The notes below the pieces were generated by a model. The model worked only from the letters and a program-made list of their open reading frames with translations, searched no databases and was not told the DNA's origin. Shown here one piece after another: positions 26,804 to 34,362 of a stretch of 34,840 nucleotides of DNA. The translations under genes and the position numbers were made by a program. Position 1 is the first letter of the stretch; the number at the start of each line of letters is the position of its first letter. Source of the DNA: Cupriavidus alkaliphilus (GTDB lineage Bacteria; Pseudomonadota; Gammaproteobacteria; Burkholderiales; Burkholderiaceae); assembly GCF_900094595.1 (NCBI RefSeq), contig NZ_FMAD01000021.1, positions 1 to 34,840 of the forward strand, read 5' to 3'.

Positions 26804-27961
26804 ATGGATAGTCCCAAGGTCGTGGTCGAAGGTCTGTGCAAGGTGTTTGGCAGCAATCCCAGGCAGGCCCTCGACATGCTCGCCGCCGGTGCGACGAAGG
26901 ATGAGGTGTTCCGGCGCACCGGCCACGTGGTCGGGGTGCACAACGTGTCGTTCGACGTGAAGGAAGGCGAAATTTTCGTGCTGATGGGCCTGTCGGGCTC
27001 CGGCAAGTCGACGTTGATCCGCCTGGTCAACCGGCTGGTCGAACCGACCGCCGGCAAGGTGCTGATCGGCGGGCGCGACGTGGCAGCGGTCAGCCGTGGC
27101 GAGCTGATCGCGCTGCGCCGCAAGGACATGAGCATGGTGTTCCAGTCGTTCGCCCTGATGCCGCAGCGCACCGTGCTGTCCAATGCCGCCTTCGGCCTCG
27201 AGGTCGCCGGCGTCGGCAGGAAAGAGCGGGAGCGCCGCGCCATGGAGGTGCTGGAGCAGGTCGGCCTGGCGACGTTCGCGCAGAAGCTGCCGCGCGAGCT
27301 CTCCGGCGGCATGCAGCAGCGCGTCGGGCTGGCGCGCGCGCTGGCGGTCAATCCGTCGCTGATGATCATGGACGAGGCCTTTTCGGCGCTCGATCCGCTC
27401 AAGCGCAAGGAAATGCAGAACGTGCTGCTGCAGCTGCAGAAGGAGCACCGCCGCACCATCATGTTCGTCTCGCACGACCTGGAGGAAGCGCTGCGCATCG
27501 GCAGCCGGATCGCGATCATGGAAGGCGGCCGGCTGGTCCAGGTAGGCACGCCGCACGAGATCATCGCCAATCCGGCCGACAACTACGTCCGCACCTTCTT
27601 CGACGGCATCGACACCAGCCGCTACCTGACCGCCGGCGACCTGATGCAGACCAACGCCGTGCCGACGCTGTCCAGGCTCGACGCGGCCAACATCGCCGCG
27701 ACGCTGAACGGCACCGAGGACTACGCCTTCGTGCTGGATGCGCAGCGCAAGCTGCGTGGCTTCGTCACGCGCGACGCCACGCAGAACGTGCGTCCCGTCG
27801 AGAGCATCCGGCTCAGCGCGTCGCTCGACCACGTCGTCGAGCGCGTGGTCGCGAACCCGAATGCGCTGCCGGTCGTCGACGACGACGGCTGCTATCGCGG
27901 CTCGGTCAGCCGCGCCGTCATCCTGAAAGCCATCACGCGCTCGCGAGGTAACCATGTCTGA
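26804..27961 (+). CDS. proV: Glycine betaine/choline ABC transporter, ATP-binding protein
   Basis: The 385-residue ATPase energises quaternary-ammonium uptake. Walker A is GLSGSGKST, the signature is LSGGMQQRVG, Walker B is LMIMDEAFSALD and the H-loop is VSHD. A C-terminal extension of about 110 residues with CBS-like sequence (NALPVVDDDGCYRGSVSR) is typical of ProV/OpuAA/ChoV. The N-terminal KVFGSNPRQALDMLAAGATK insertion also marks this subfamily. The ATG at 26804 follows AGGAGAGG; an in-frame ATG 30 nt upstream lacks such a site. It overlaps proW by 8 nt. No binding protein is encoded in this operon; the separate periplasmic protein at 24.6-25.4 kb is the likely partner. Confidence 0.94.
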   Translation: MDSPKVVVEGLCKVFGSNPRQALDMLAAGATKDEVFRRTGHVVGVHNVSFDVKEGEIFVLMGLSGSGKSTLIRLVNRLVEPTAGKVLIGGRDVAAVSRGELIALRRKDMSMVFQSFALMPQRTVLSNAAFGLEVAGVGRKERERRAMEVLEQVGLATFAQKLPRELSGGMQQRVGLARALAVNPSLMIMDEAFSALDPLKRKEMQNVLLQLQKEHRRTIMFVSHDLEEALRIGSRIAIMEGGRLVQVGTPHEIIANPADNYVRTFFDGIDTSRYLTAGDLMQTNAVPTLSRLDAANIAATLNGTEDYAFVLDAQRKLRGFVTRDATQNVRPVESIRLSASLDHVVERVVANPNALPVVDDDGCYRGSVSRAVILKAITRSRGNHV

Positions 27962-28850
27962 ACTCCTGCCCCTCGGCCGCTGGGTCGACCAATCCGTCCA
28001 TTACCTTCTGGACCACGACGCCGCGACCTTCGACGCCATCGGCCGCGCCATCGGCGGCCTCGCGGAACTGATCGAGCGCGGCCTGCAAGCCGTGCCGATG
28101 TGGCTGATGATGGCGATCTTCATCGGCATCGGACTCTGGCGCGTGGGCTGGCGCTTCGCGCTCTTCACCGCGGCGTCGCTGTTCGTCATCTTCGCCACCG
28201 GCTTCTGGGACCAGACCATCATCACGCTGGGGCTGACGCTGTCGTCGACCATCATCAGCCTGCTGCTCGGGGTGCCGCTCGGGATCTGGGCGGCAAGGAA
28301 CCGGCTGGTTGCCGCCGCCGTACGCCCGGTGCTGGACCTGATGCAGACCATGCCGGCGTTCGTCTACCTGATCCCGGCCGCGATGCTGTTCGGCCTCGGC
28401 CGCGTGCCCGGCATCCTGGCAACGGTGATCTTTGCCATGCCGCCCGCGGTCCGGCTGACCTGCCTTGGCATCCGGCAGGTCAACATGGAGATCGTCGAAG
28501 CCGGCCACGCCTTCGGCTGCACGCCGTGGCAGCTGCTGTACAAGGTGCAGTTCCCGAACGCGCTGCCGTCGATCATGCAAGGGGTAAACCAGACCATCAT
28601 GATGGCCTTGTCGATGGTGATCATCGCCTCGATGGTCGGCGCCGGCGGCCTGGGCAACGAGGTGCTTGCCAGCATCCAGCGGCTCGATATCGGCCTGGGC
28701 TTCGAGAGCGGTCTCTCGGTGGTGCTGCTGGCGATCATGCTCGATCGCATCACCGAGAGCTTCGGCCGTGCGCCGGGCGAAGCAAAGGCGCCGCTGTTCT
28801 CGGGACTCAGGCAGTTGTTCGGCGCCAAGGCCGCCACGGCGCAAGCCTGA
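27954..28850 (+). CDS. proW: Glycine betaine/choline ABC transporter, permease
   Basis: The 298-residue inner-membrane protein has multiple hydrophobic helices and the MetI-like permease fold. The EAA loop that contacts the ATPase is EAGHAFGCTPWQLLYKVQFP, near residue 182. The N-terminal region before the core (about residues 1-50) is short compared with E. coli ProW, as in ChoW/CbcW-type proteins. Hydrophobic segments include WLMMAIFIGIGLW, FALFTAASLFVIFATGFW and MMALSMVIIASMVGAGGLG. It is co-translated with proV. Regulator C follows 45 bp later on the same strand. Confidence 0.94.
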   Translation: MSELLPLGRWVDQSVHYLLDHDAATFDAIGRAIGGLAELIERGLQAVPMWLMMAIFIGIGLWRVGWRFALFTAASLFVIFATGFWDQTIITLGLTLSSTIISLLLGVPLGIWAARNRLVAAAVRPVLDLMQTMPAFVYLIPAAMLFGLGRVPGILATVIFAMPPAVRLTCLGIRQVNMEIVEAGHAFGCTPWQLLYKVQFPNALPSIMQGVNQTIMMALSMVIIASMVGAGGLGNEVLASIQRLDIGLGFESGLSVVLLAIMLDRITESFGRAPGEAKAPLFSGLRQLFGAKAATAQA

Positions 28851-28895
28851 TCCGCCGCCAGCCGCCACCACATCGACCTCAAAGGCGTTGCAGCC

Positions 28896-29918
28896 GTGCC
28901 GACCGACAGCACTTCCGCGCCAATGCCGCCCCCCGAGCCCGCCGCACCCGCCGCGCCAGCCGCAGCGCTGGCGCCGCTGTCGCACTTCGGCTTCCTGACA
29001 CTGCCGGACTTCTCGATGATCGCGTTTTCCAGTGCGGTCGAAGTGCTGCGCATGGCCAACTACCTGGGGCGTGCCGAGCATTACACATGGTCGATCTATT
29101 CGCCCGACGGCGAACCGGTGCAGGCGAGCAACGGCATCGTGGTCCGGCCCACCGGCGCCCTCGACGACGCCGCGCTGCCGGACGTCATGATCGTCTGCGG
29201 TGGCATCCGCATCCGCGATGCCGTTGATGAGCGCCTGCGTGCCATGCTGGCAAGGCTGGCCGCGCTGGCCATGCCGCTGGGCGCCATCTGCACCGGCGCC
29301 TACGCGCTGATGTCGAGCGCGCTGCTGGACGGCTACCGCTGCGCGGTGCATTGGGAAAGCCGGGCGTCGCTGCATGAAGAGTTTCCGCTGGTGCGTTTCG
29401 CCGACGAGCTCTTTGTGATCGACCGCGACCGGCTGACCTGCACGGGCGGCACGGCACCCATCGACATGATGCTGCATCTCGTCGGCCTGCGCTTCGGCCG
29501 GCAGCTGGCCGCGCAGGTCTCCGAGCAGTTCGTACTGGAGCGCATACGGGGCGCCACCGATGCGCAGCCGGTCCCGGTCAATGCGCGCGTCGGCCTGTCG
29601 CGGGCAGAGCTGGTCGAGGTGGTGCGGCTGATGGAGGCGAATATCGAGGAACCGCTGTCGCTCGATGAACTGGCGCGGCTGGTGCGGCTGTCGCAGCGGC
29701 ACCTGCAGCGCATGTTCAAGTTCTATCTGAACGTGTCGCCGACTCATTACTATCTGACCCTGCGCCTGAAGCGCGCGCGCGACATGCTGCGCACGACCAA
29801 CGCGTCGATCGCGCAGGTGACGGCGGTCTGCGGCTTTCAGTCGCCATGCCATTTCAGCAAGGCATACCGGGCGCAGTTCGGGCATGCGCCCAGCCACGAG
29901 CGCCGGCAGGGGGGATGA
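28896..29918 (+). CDS. GlxA-type transcriptional regulator C
   Basis: The 340-residue protein combines a DJ-1/PfpI-like domain (about residues 28-210; elbow GAICTGAYAL) with a C-terminal AraC-type HTH (LSLDELARLVRLSQRHLQRMF; IAQVTAVCGFQSPCHFSKAY). An Ala/Pro-rich N-terminal tail of about 25 residues (MPPPEPAAPAAPAAALAP) precedes the domain. The start is GTG at 28896 with AAAGG upstream at 28881-28885; an ATG at 28923 lacks a ribosome site. It lies 45 bp after proW and may be co-transcribed with the transporter. It resembles regulator B closely, suggesting duplication. Betaine, choline, carnitine or a derivative are plausible effectors; none can be chosen from sequence. Confidence 0.85.
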   Translation: MPTDSTSAPMPPPEPAAPAAPAAALAPLSHFGFLTLPDFSMIAFSSAVEVLRMANYLGRAEHYTWSIYSPDGEPVQASNGIVVRPTGALDDAALPDVMIVCGGIRIRDAVDERLRAMLARLAALAMPLGAICTGAYALMSSALLDGYRCAVHWESRASLHEEFPLVRFADELFVIDRDRLTCTGGTAPIDMMLHLVGLRFGRQLAAQVSEQFVLERIRGATDAQPVPVNARVGLSRAELVEVVRLMEANIEEPLSLDELARLVRLSQRHLQRMFKFYLNVSPTHYYLTLRLKRARDMLRTTNASIAQVTAVCGFQSPCHFSKAYRAQFGHAPSHERRQGG

Positions 29919-29927
29919 TTTCACCGT

Positions 29928-29972
29928 TAGAATCGGGCAGGGCGCATGCGCCGGCCGCAGGCGGCATGCGCC
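29928..29972 (+). promoter_or_regulatory. -10-like box and hairpin before the LivJ-type gene
   Basis: TAGAAT (29928-29933) is a good -10 match but lacks a clear -35. GGCGCATGCGCC (29941-29952) can pair with 29960-29972 to form a GC-rich hairpin with one bulge. It would sit at the very 5' end of a transcript, or at the 3' end of regulator C. No T tract follows. Confidence 0.35.
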
Positions 29973-29999
29973 GACGCACTCGGCCGCGGAAAGGAACCA

Positions 30000-31148
30000 A
30001 TGACCGACTTTGCCAGAAGGCTGCTGGTTGCCGGCCTCAACGCCACCCTGCTGACCCTGGCATGCACCCATGCTCATGGGCAGCAGGTGGTCAGGATCGG
30101 CGTGTCCGCTCCGCTTACCGGGCTCAACGCCGCCAATGGCAAGGACATCGAGAACGGTGTCCGCCTTGCCGTGGAGGAAGCCAATGCGCAGGCTATCCGG
30201 CTCGACGGACAGGCCGTGCGTTTCGAACTCGCCACCGGCGATGACCAGAGCGACCCGCGCATCGGCGTTCAGGTGGCGCAGAAACTGGTGGACGATGGGG
30301 TAGCCGCCGTAATCGGGTATTACAACTCGGGCGTTGCACTGCCGGCCGGGCCGGTTTTCGCGCGGGTCGGGATCCCGGTGATCCATCCGGCGGCGACCAA
30401 TCCGGCCATCACGCAGCAGGGCCTGGGGACGGTCTTCCGCATCATTCCAGACGACGCGCAAAACTCCGGCAACGCGGGCAGGTTCGTGGTCAAGGTGATG
30501 AAGGCTCACCGCATTGCCGTGATGGACGACCGCACCGCGTTCGGCCATGGCGCCGTGGACGAATTCAAGAAGGCCGTCGTCGCCGCTGGCGGGAAGATCG
30601 TGATCGCGGAATACGCCAGCGACAAGGCCGTCGAGTTCAGCGCCCAGCTCACCAACATCCGCGCCGCAAACGCCGATGTGCTTTTCTTCGCCGGACTCGA
30701 CAACCAGGCGGCACTAGTCACGAAGCGCATGCGCGAACTGGGCATGCGCACCCAGTTCGTCGGCAGCGGCGGCATCGCCGACAGCATCTTCCTGAAGATC
30801 GCCGGACCCGCCGCCGAAGGCGCCATGGCATGGGAGTATGGACGTCCGCGCGACAGCCTGCCGCAGGGCAGGGCGTTCCTGCAGAAATTCAGGAAACGCT
30901 TCGGCAGCGACAGCCTAAGCTATGCGCCGTTCGCCTACGACGCCACGTGGGTCGTTATCCTGGCCATGAAAAGCGCCGGCTCCGCGAAGCCCGCCAATTA
31001 CGTGCCGGCGGTACGCGCAACGCAATACGAGGGAGTGACCGGCACGATCGCCTTCGATGGCGATGGCGAATTGAGGAATCCGGCGTCAACGCTTTACCAG
31101 GTCAAAGGGGGCCGTTGGCAGGCGGTGACGACGATTGCGGCCGAGTGA
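30000..31148 (+). CDS. Branched-chain amino acid ABC transporter-type periplasmic binding protein (LivJ family)
   Basis: The 382-residue precursor has a signal peptide (MTDFARRLLVAGLNATLLTL, cleavage near AHG/QQ). The mature protein is a type I periplasmic-binding fold: VVRIGVSAPLTGLNAANGKD, AAVIGYYNSGVALPAGPVFA, HRIAVMDDRTAFGHGAVDEF. These are typical of LivJ-like proteins that bind branched-chain amino acids, amides or aromatic acids. No permease or ATPase gene of the Liv type lies nearby, so it is an orphan that must use a transporter encoded elsewhere. The ATG at 30000 follows AAAGGA. It shows no specific tie to betaine metabolism. Substrate is unknown. Confidence 0.88.
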   Translation: MTDFARRLLVAGLNATLLTLACTHAHGQQVVRIGVSAPLTGLNAANGKDIENGVRLAVEEANAQAIRLDGQAVRFELATGDDQSDPRIGVQVAQKLVDDGVAAVIGYYNSGVALPAGPVFARVGIPVIHPAATNPAITQQGLGTVFRIIPDDAQNSGNAGRFVVKVMKAHRIAVMDDRTAFGHGAVDEFKKAVVAAGGKIVIAEYASDKAVEFSAQLTNIRAANADVLFFAGLDNQAALVTKRMRELGMRTQFVGSGGIADSIFLKIAGPAAEGAMAWEYGRPRDSLPQGRAFLQKFRKRFGSDSLSYAPFAYDATWVVILAMKSAGSAKPANYVPAVRATQYEGVTGTIAFDGDGELRNPASTLYQVKGGRWQAVTTIAAE

Positions 31149-31351
31149 GGCGAGGCTCGGCATGTCGTATGGCAACGTCTGCTCACGATTGCCGGATGAC
31201 AGGTGCCGGACTGAAATCGGCATAGCTGTTCGCAAATCAAGCCGCGCACGCGGGATTCCAGCCCGGGAGCTGGGTTGATGTCACGACCTCGCTTGCGCCA
31301 GCCCAGGCCGACGGGACTGTCCTCACGGTAGTCATCGCGTCTCCGGCAACA

Positions 31352-31470
31352 AAAAAGCCAGCACGCTAACGGTGCTGGCTCTTGCTTCCGAACCCCCGAC
31401 GCCGGGGGCTTGACTTTACATAAATCGAAATTTTCCTACCGGCCCAAAACTCGATTTCATTCGCATAATG
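31352..31470 (-). ncRNA. Candidate small RNA ending in an intrinsic terminator
   Basis: On the minus strand TTGGTG (31503-31498) and CATAAT (31479-31474) could serve as -35 and -10 with 18-bp spacing, giving a start near 31467. The transcript would fold an AAATCGA/TCGATTT hairpin (31457-31451 with 31429-31423, extended by TTTT/AAAA pairing), a CCCCCG/CGGGGG hairpin (31409-31394), and a terminal AGCCAGCAC/GTGCTGGCT hairpin (31381-31357). The terminal hairpin is followed by six T residues. No neighbouring minus-strand gene needs this terminator. Length is about 115 nt. Existence is predicted only from structure. Confidence 0.4.
31357..31381 (-). terminator. Intrinsic terminator, stronger on the minus strand
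   Basis: AGCCAGCAC and GTGCTGGCT form a perfect 9-bp stem with a 7-nt loop. On the minus strand TTTTTT follows immediately (31357-31352, sharing the stem's final base). On the plus strand the downstream sequence CTTGCTTCC is poor in T, so it is a weak terminator for the LivJ-type gene 209 bp upstream. Confidence 0.65.
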
Positions 31471-31479
31471 TATATTATG
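31464..31479. promoter_or_regulatory. 16-bp AT-rich palindrome
   Basis: CATAAT-GTAT-ATTATG is an inverted repeat with 6-bp arms and a 4-bp spacer, in an AT-rich island of otherwise GC-rich DNA. It overlaps the proposed -10 of the minus-strand RNA and is about 230 bp upstream of the oxidase gene. It looks like a dimeric repressor operator, but no specific regulator is recognised. Confidence 0.4.
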
Positions 31480-31710
31480 TTAAATGATGTATTGCCGCAC
31501 CAAGATTCTTTGAGCGACTTCAACGCTTCTTGAGCAAAACGCAAGCCCCCGATCGCGTGCCTTCCGTGCGCCAGCCCACATTGCCTCGCCGCTTGCCACC
31601 CTAAGCTAGAAAAGTCCGGTGCGAATGTCCTTGCGGCACTCCACCGTGAGCTTCGTCGCGCGGAACTCCCGCATTCCATGGCAACGCTGTCACCGCAGGA
31701 GGTGATGCAA

Positions 31711-33438
31711 ATGCGTCAACTCACCATCTTCCGGAAAACCGTGTGGGCGTCAGTGCTTGGCTTTTCGTTGGTGGCGCTGCCGATTCACGCAGCGGCGCCC
31801 GTCAGCTTTGACAATGACGCCTGCAACAATCCTTCCGCCGAAGCCAGGCTGAAGCAGCGAGAAACTGCGGTGCTCGGTCCGGCCCATGCCGAGTCGCATG
31901 CCAGGGCGCGTGCCAAACAATGTCGCGTGGCAGCCGGGCTGGACCGGGTTGCCACGCCGGATGATCAGTTGCTGGCCGCAGCCAGAGCCCAGGCCACCAA
32001 TACGGCTGGCCAATGGAGCGCGCCATTCGTCATCCCGGTAGTCGGCATCACGGCGGTACTGCTGCACACTGGCAAGGTGCTGTTCTGGTCGTACGAGCCG
32101 ACTCAATACCATAATCCGGCGGCGTCCAACACGGGCGTCGCCTATGTCTGGGATCCGGTAACCCGTACGGGACACGCGATTACGCCGCCGGAAAATATCT
32201 GGTGTGCCGGCCAGACGATATTGAGCGACGGCCGGGTTTTCCTTGCGGGTGGCAACCTGCGCTACCCGGACCCGAACGCGCCGGAAGGGCAGCAAAACTT
32301 CCAGGGCGCACTGAGCAGCTATACCTTCAATCCACTGACCGAGACCTGGACCGCGCAGCCGAATATGTCGGTCGGCCGCTGGTATCCGACCGTTACCAAG
32401 CTGGCAGACAACAGCGTGGTCATTACCAGCGGTCTCGACGAAACAGGATCCGGAAATACCACGGCGGTGGTCGAGTTGTTCACCCCTGCGCCAGGCATGG
32501 ACAGCGTCGGCACGATGAGCACGGTTTCTTTCCGCGACCCCTCCGGCATGTACCCGTTCCAGTACCTGCTTGGCTCGGGCCAGATGATGCAGGCCGGGCC
32601 GGCTTTCTACAATACGGCGCTGCTGACGCCTGGCAGCTGGTCATGGAGCAGCATTCCGAACATGCTGAGCTCGCACTATGAGTGGGCTAACGGCGTTCTC
32701 TATACCGATGCCTCGGTCACGCCCGCCAAGCAGGTCGTCATGATCGCGGGCGGCGCCGAAGGCGACAGCGCCTTCCGCAACAACGAATGGTTCGATGTCG
32801 GCAATCCCAACGCCGGGTGGCGACAGTTTCCGCAATGGCTGCAGCCTCGCCATAACGCCAATACCGTAATCCTGCCGGATGGCACGCTGTTTACCGTGGG
32901 CGGGAATGCGGCCAGCAACGGTTATGACAACCCGCATTTCGACAGCGAGCTTTACAACAAGCCGGCCGGCGATCCGACCGGAACCTGGATTCCGATGAGT
33001 CCGAACACCATTCAGGCTGGCTACCACTCGAGTGCCATTCTGTTGCCTGACGCTACCGTGTTGCTGTCCCAGGACGATATGAATCCCCTGGCCGCCAGCA
33101 CGCACCAGGCACAGGTGTATTCGCCACCGTACCTGTTCAAGGGATCGCGTCCCAATATCACCAGCGCACCCGGTACATTGAGCCTGGGACAAACCTTTAC
33201 CGTCGGCTCCAGCACCCCCAATGTTTCCAGCGTCGCCCTGGTCGCGCCGGGGGCCGTGACCCACGCCAACGACATGCACCAGCGCTATATCAAACTGCGC
33301 CATACCAAACAGGGCGCCAAGAACCTGCGCGTCACCCTGCCCGCCTCCAGTTCACTGGTGCCGCCCGGCTACTACATGCTGTTTATCATCGACTCGCAAG
33401 GTGTGCCTTCCGTCGCCAAATTCGTCCGGGTTTCCTGA
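31711..33438 (+). CDS. Exported galactose oxidase-like copper-radical oxidase (kelch and DUF1929 domains)
   Basis: The 575-residue precursor has a signal peptide (MRQLTIFRKTVWASVLGFSL, cleavage near HAAA/PVSF). A kelch-type beta-propeller spans roughly residues 95-460, and a C-terminal DUF1929 domain contains VYSPPYLF and HQRYIKLRH. Residues matching the copper-radical site are present: Cys165 (NIWCAG) and Tyr225 (GRWYPT) for the thioether cross-link, Tyr438-His439 (AGYHSSA), and His518 (VTHAND). Galactose/glyoxal oxidases oxidise alcohols or aldehydes with O2, producing H2O2. ATG at 31711 is chosen because AGGAGG (31697-31702) is 8 nt upstream; ATG at 31705 is too close. Substrate is unknown. 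Neighbours give no clue. It is not obviously part of the betaine pathway. Confidence 0.87.
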   Translation: MRQLTIFRKTVWASVLGFSLVALPIHAAAPVSFDNDACNNPSAEARLKQRETAVLGPAHAESHARARAKQCRVAAGLDRVATPDDQLLAAARAQATNTAGQWSAPFVIPVVGITAVLLHTGKVLFWSYEPTQYHNPAASNTGVAYVWDPVTRTGHAITPPENIWCAGQTILSDGRVFLAGGNLRYPDPNAPEGQQNFQGALSSYTFNPLTETWTAQPNMSVGRWYPTVTKLADNSVVITSGLDETGSGNTTAVVELFTPAPGMDSVGTMSTVSFRDPSGMYPFQYLLGSGQMMQAGPAFYNTALLTPGSWSWSSIPNMLSSHYEWANGVLYTDASVTPAKQVVMIAGGAEGDSAFRNNEWFDVGNPNAGWRQFPQWLQPRHNANTVILPDGTLFTVGGNAASNGYDNPHFDSELYNKPAGDPTGTWIPMSPNTIQAGYHSSAILLPDATVLLSQDDMNPLAASTHQAQVYSPPYLFKGSRPNITSAPGTLSLGQTFTVGSSTPNVSSVALVAPGAVTHANDMHQRYIKLRHTKQGAKNLRVTLPASSSLVPPGYYMLFIIDSQGVPSVAKFVRVS

Positions 33439-33513
33439 GGCCGGAGATTGAACAGCATGGCGGCATGATTGTTGCAAGAAGGACGGGTATGGTTGCCCGT
33501 TCAGGAGACAGTC

Positions 33514-33636
33514 ATGCCCAGTCCCGCTGACCATCAGAAGCTGGAAGCCATAGGCGTACCACGAGGCGCCAGCTTCCACAGACGCCCACCCTCTCCCTTG
33601 GCACCGCCGCTGAACAGGCGCATCGAACGCGGCTGA
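33514..33636 (+). CDS. Possible small protein, 40 residues
   Basis: An ATG at 33514 is preceded by AGGAGA with good spacing and opens a 40-codon frame starting MPSPADHQKLEAIGVPRGAS and ending LNRRIERG. It is basic and proline-rich, with no signal or membrane segment. It lies in the 241-bp gap between the oxidase and the SRAP gene. No family is recognised. It could be a real small protein, a remnant, or chance. Confidence 0.28.
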   Translation: MPSPADHQKLEAIGVPRGASFHRRPPSPLAPPLNRRIERG

Positions 33637-33679
33637 CCGTGCCTGCGGCAAGGCATCTGACGTCAGGGGAGGTAAAACC

Positions 33680-34357
33680 GTGTGTACCAATTTTGCCGCG
33701 GTGACGGGCCCGGTGCTGCGCGATGTTTTCGGGGCCGAACCACCGCCAGGACCATGGAAGCCCGAAATATGGCCAGGCGATGCCGCGCCGATCGTCCGTG
33801 CGGACGCCCGTGGCCGGCGCCAATGTTTGCTGGCTACTTTTGGCCTCGTGCCGCGCTCGCGCCACGTCCACGGCGCCCGGGATTTTGAAACCATGAATGT
33901 CCGCGCCGAGGGCGTCGGCGACAAGCGCGGTTCGTGCAGCGCGTGGCACCGCACCCAGTTGTGCCTGGTGCCTGCGATGGCCATTTACGAGCCGTGCTAC
34001 GTCGCCGGCCAGGGCTGGATCCGCTACCGGATCTGGCTACCGGACGAGCCGGCGCTCGGCATTGCCGGGCTGTGGAAGCAATGGCCGGACGGAACCTATT
34101 CCTTCGCCATGTTCACGGTGAGCGCGCCTGGCCATGCGGTGATGAAGCTGATGCATGCCCCCGGCAAGGAAAAACGGTCGGTCGTAATGATTCCGTACCT
34201 GCAATGGCAAGCCTGGCTCTCGTGCCGCGATCCGGAGCTGGCGCGAAGCTTCATGGCGCTCTATCCGGCCGAGAAGATGATGGCGGTTCCTGCCCCGCTT
34301 ACGCCCCAACCCGCCGAGGAAGCCGGCGCGGCAGGACCGGGCGCACCATCGCGCTAG
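33680..34357 (+). CDS. SRAP (SOS response-associated peptidase / HMCES-YedK) family protein
   Basis: The 225-residue protein starts at GTG 33680 with GGGAGG at 33667-33672. The second residue is Cys (MCTNFAAV). SRAP proteins use this Cys, after Met removal, to form a thiazolidine cross-link with abasic sites in single-stranded DNA. Other conserved parts are recognisable: MNVRAEG (family NARAE), CLVPAMAIYEPC (family CLVPADGFYEW; Glu retained), and MKLMHAPGKEKRSVVMIP with the expected His. It is somewhat divergent in the YEW and HxRMP motifs. The role is shielding of abasic DNA lesions, inferred from the family. It stands alone between the oxidase and the RRM-like gene. Confidence 0.82.
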   Translation: MCTNFAAVTGPVLRDVFGAEPPPGPWKPEIWPGDAAPIVRADARGRRQCLLATFGLVPRSRHVHGARDFETMNVRAEGVGDKRGSCSAWHRTQLCLVPAMAIYEPCYVAGQGWIRYRIWLPDEPALGIAGLWKQWPDGTYSFAMFTVSAPGHAVMKLMHAPGKEKRSVVMIPYLQWQAWLSCRDPELARSFMALYPAEKMMAVPAPLTPQPAEEAGAAGPGAPSR

Positions 34358-34362
34358 GCCGC

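Larger units (their letters stand above)
31149..31710. other. AT-rich intergenic region before the copper-radical oxidase gene
   Basis: About 560 bp without a convincing protein gene. Base composition falls sharply between about 31410 and 31530. It contains, right to left, a possible minus-strand promoter, a perfect palindrome, a hairpin, a second GC hairpin and a T6 terminator on the minus strand, described separately as a candidate small RNA. A minus-strand frame at 31416-31679 has no ribosome site or recognisable sequence. The plus-strand promoter of the oxidase gene was not identified. Confidence 0.5.

Noticed and set aside
31416..31679. Minus-strand 87-codon frame in the AT-rich gap
   Set aside because: It has no ribosome site or recognisable sequence, and it overlaps the better-supported RNA structure and regulatory elements.
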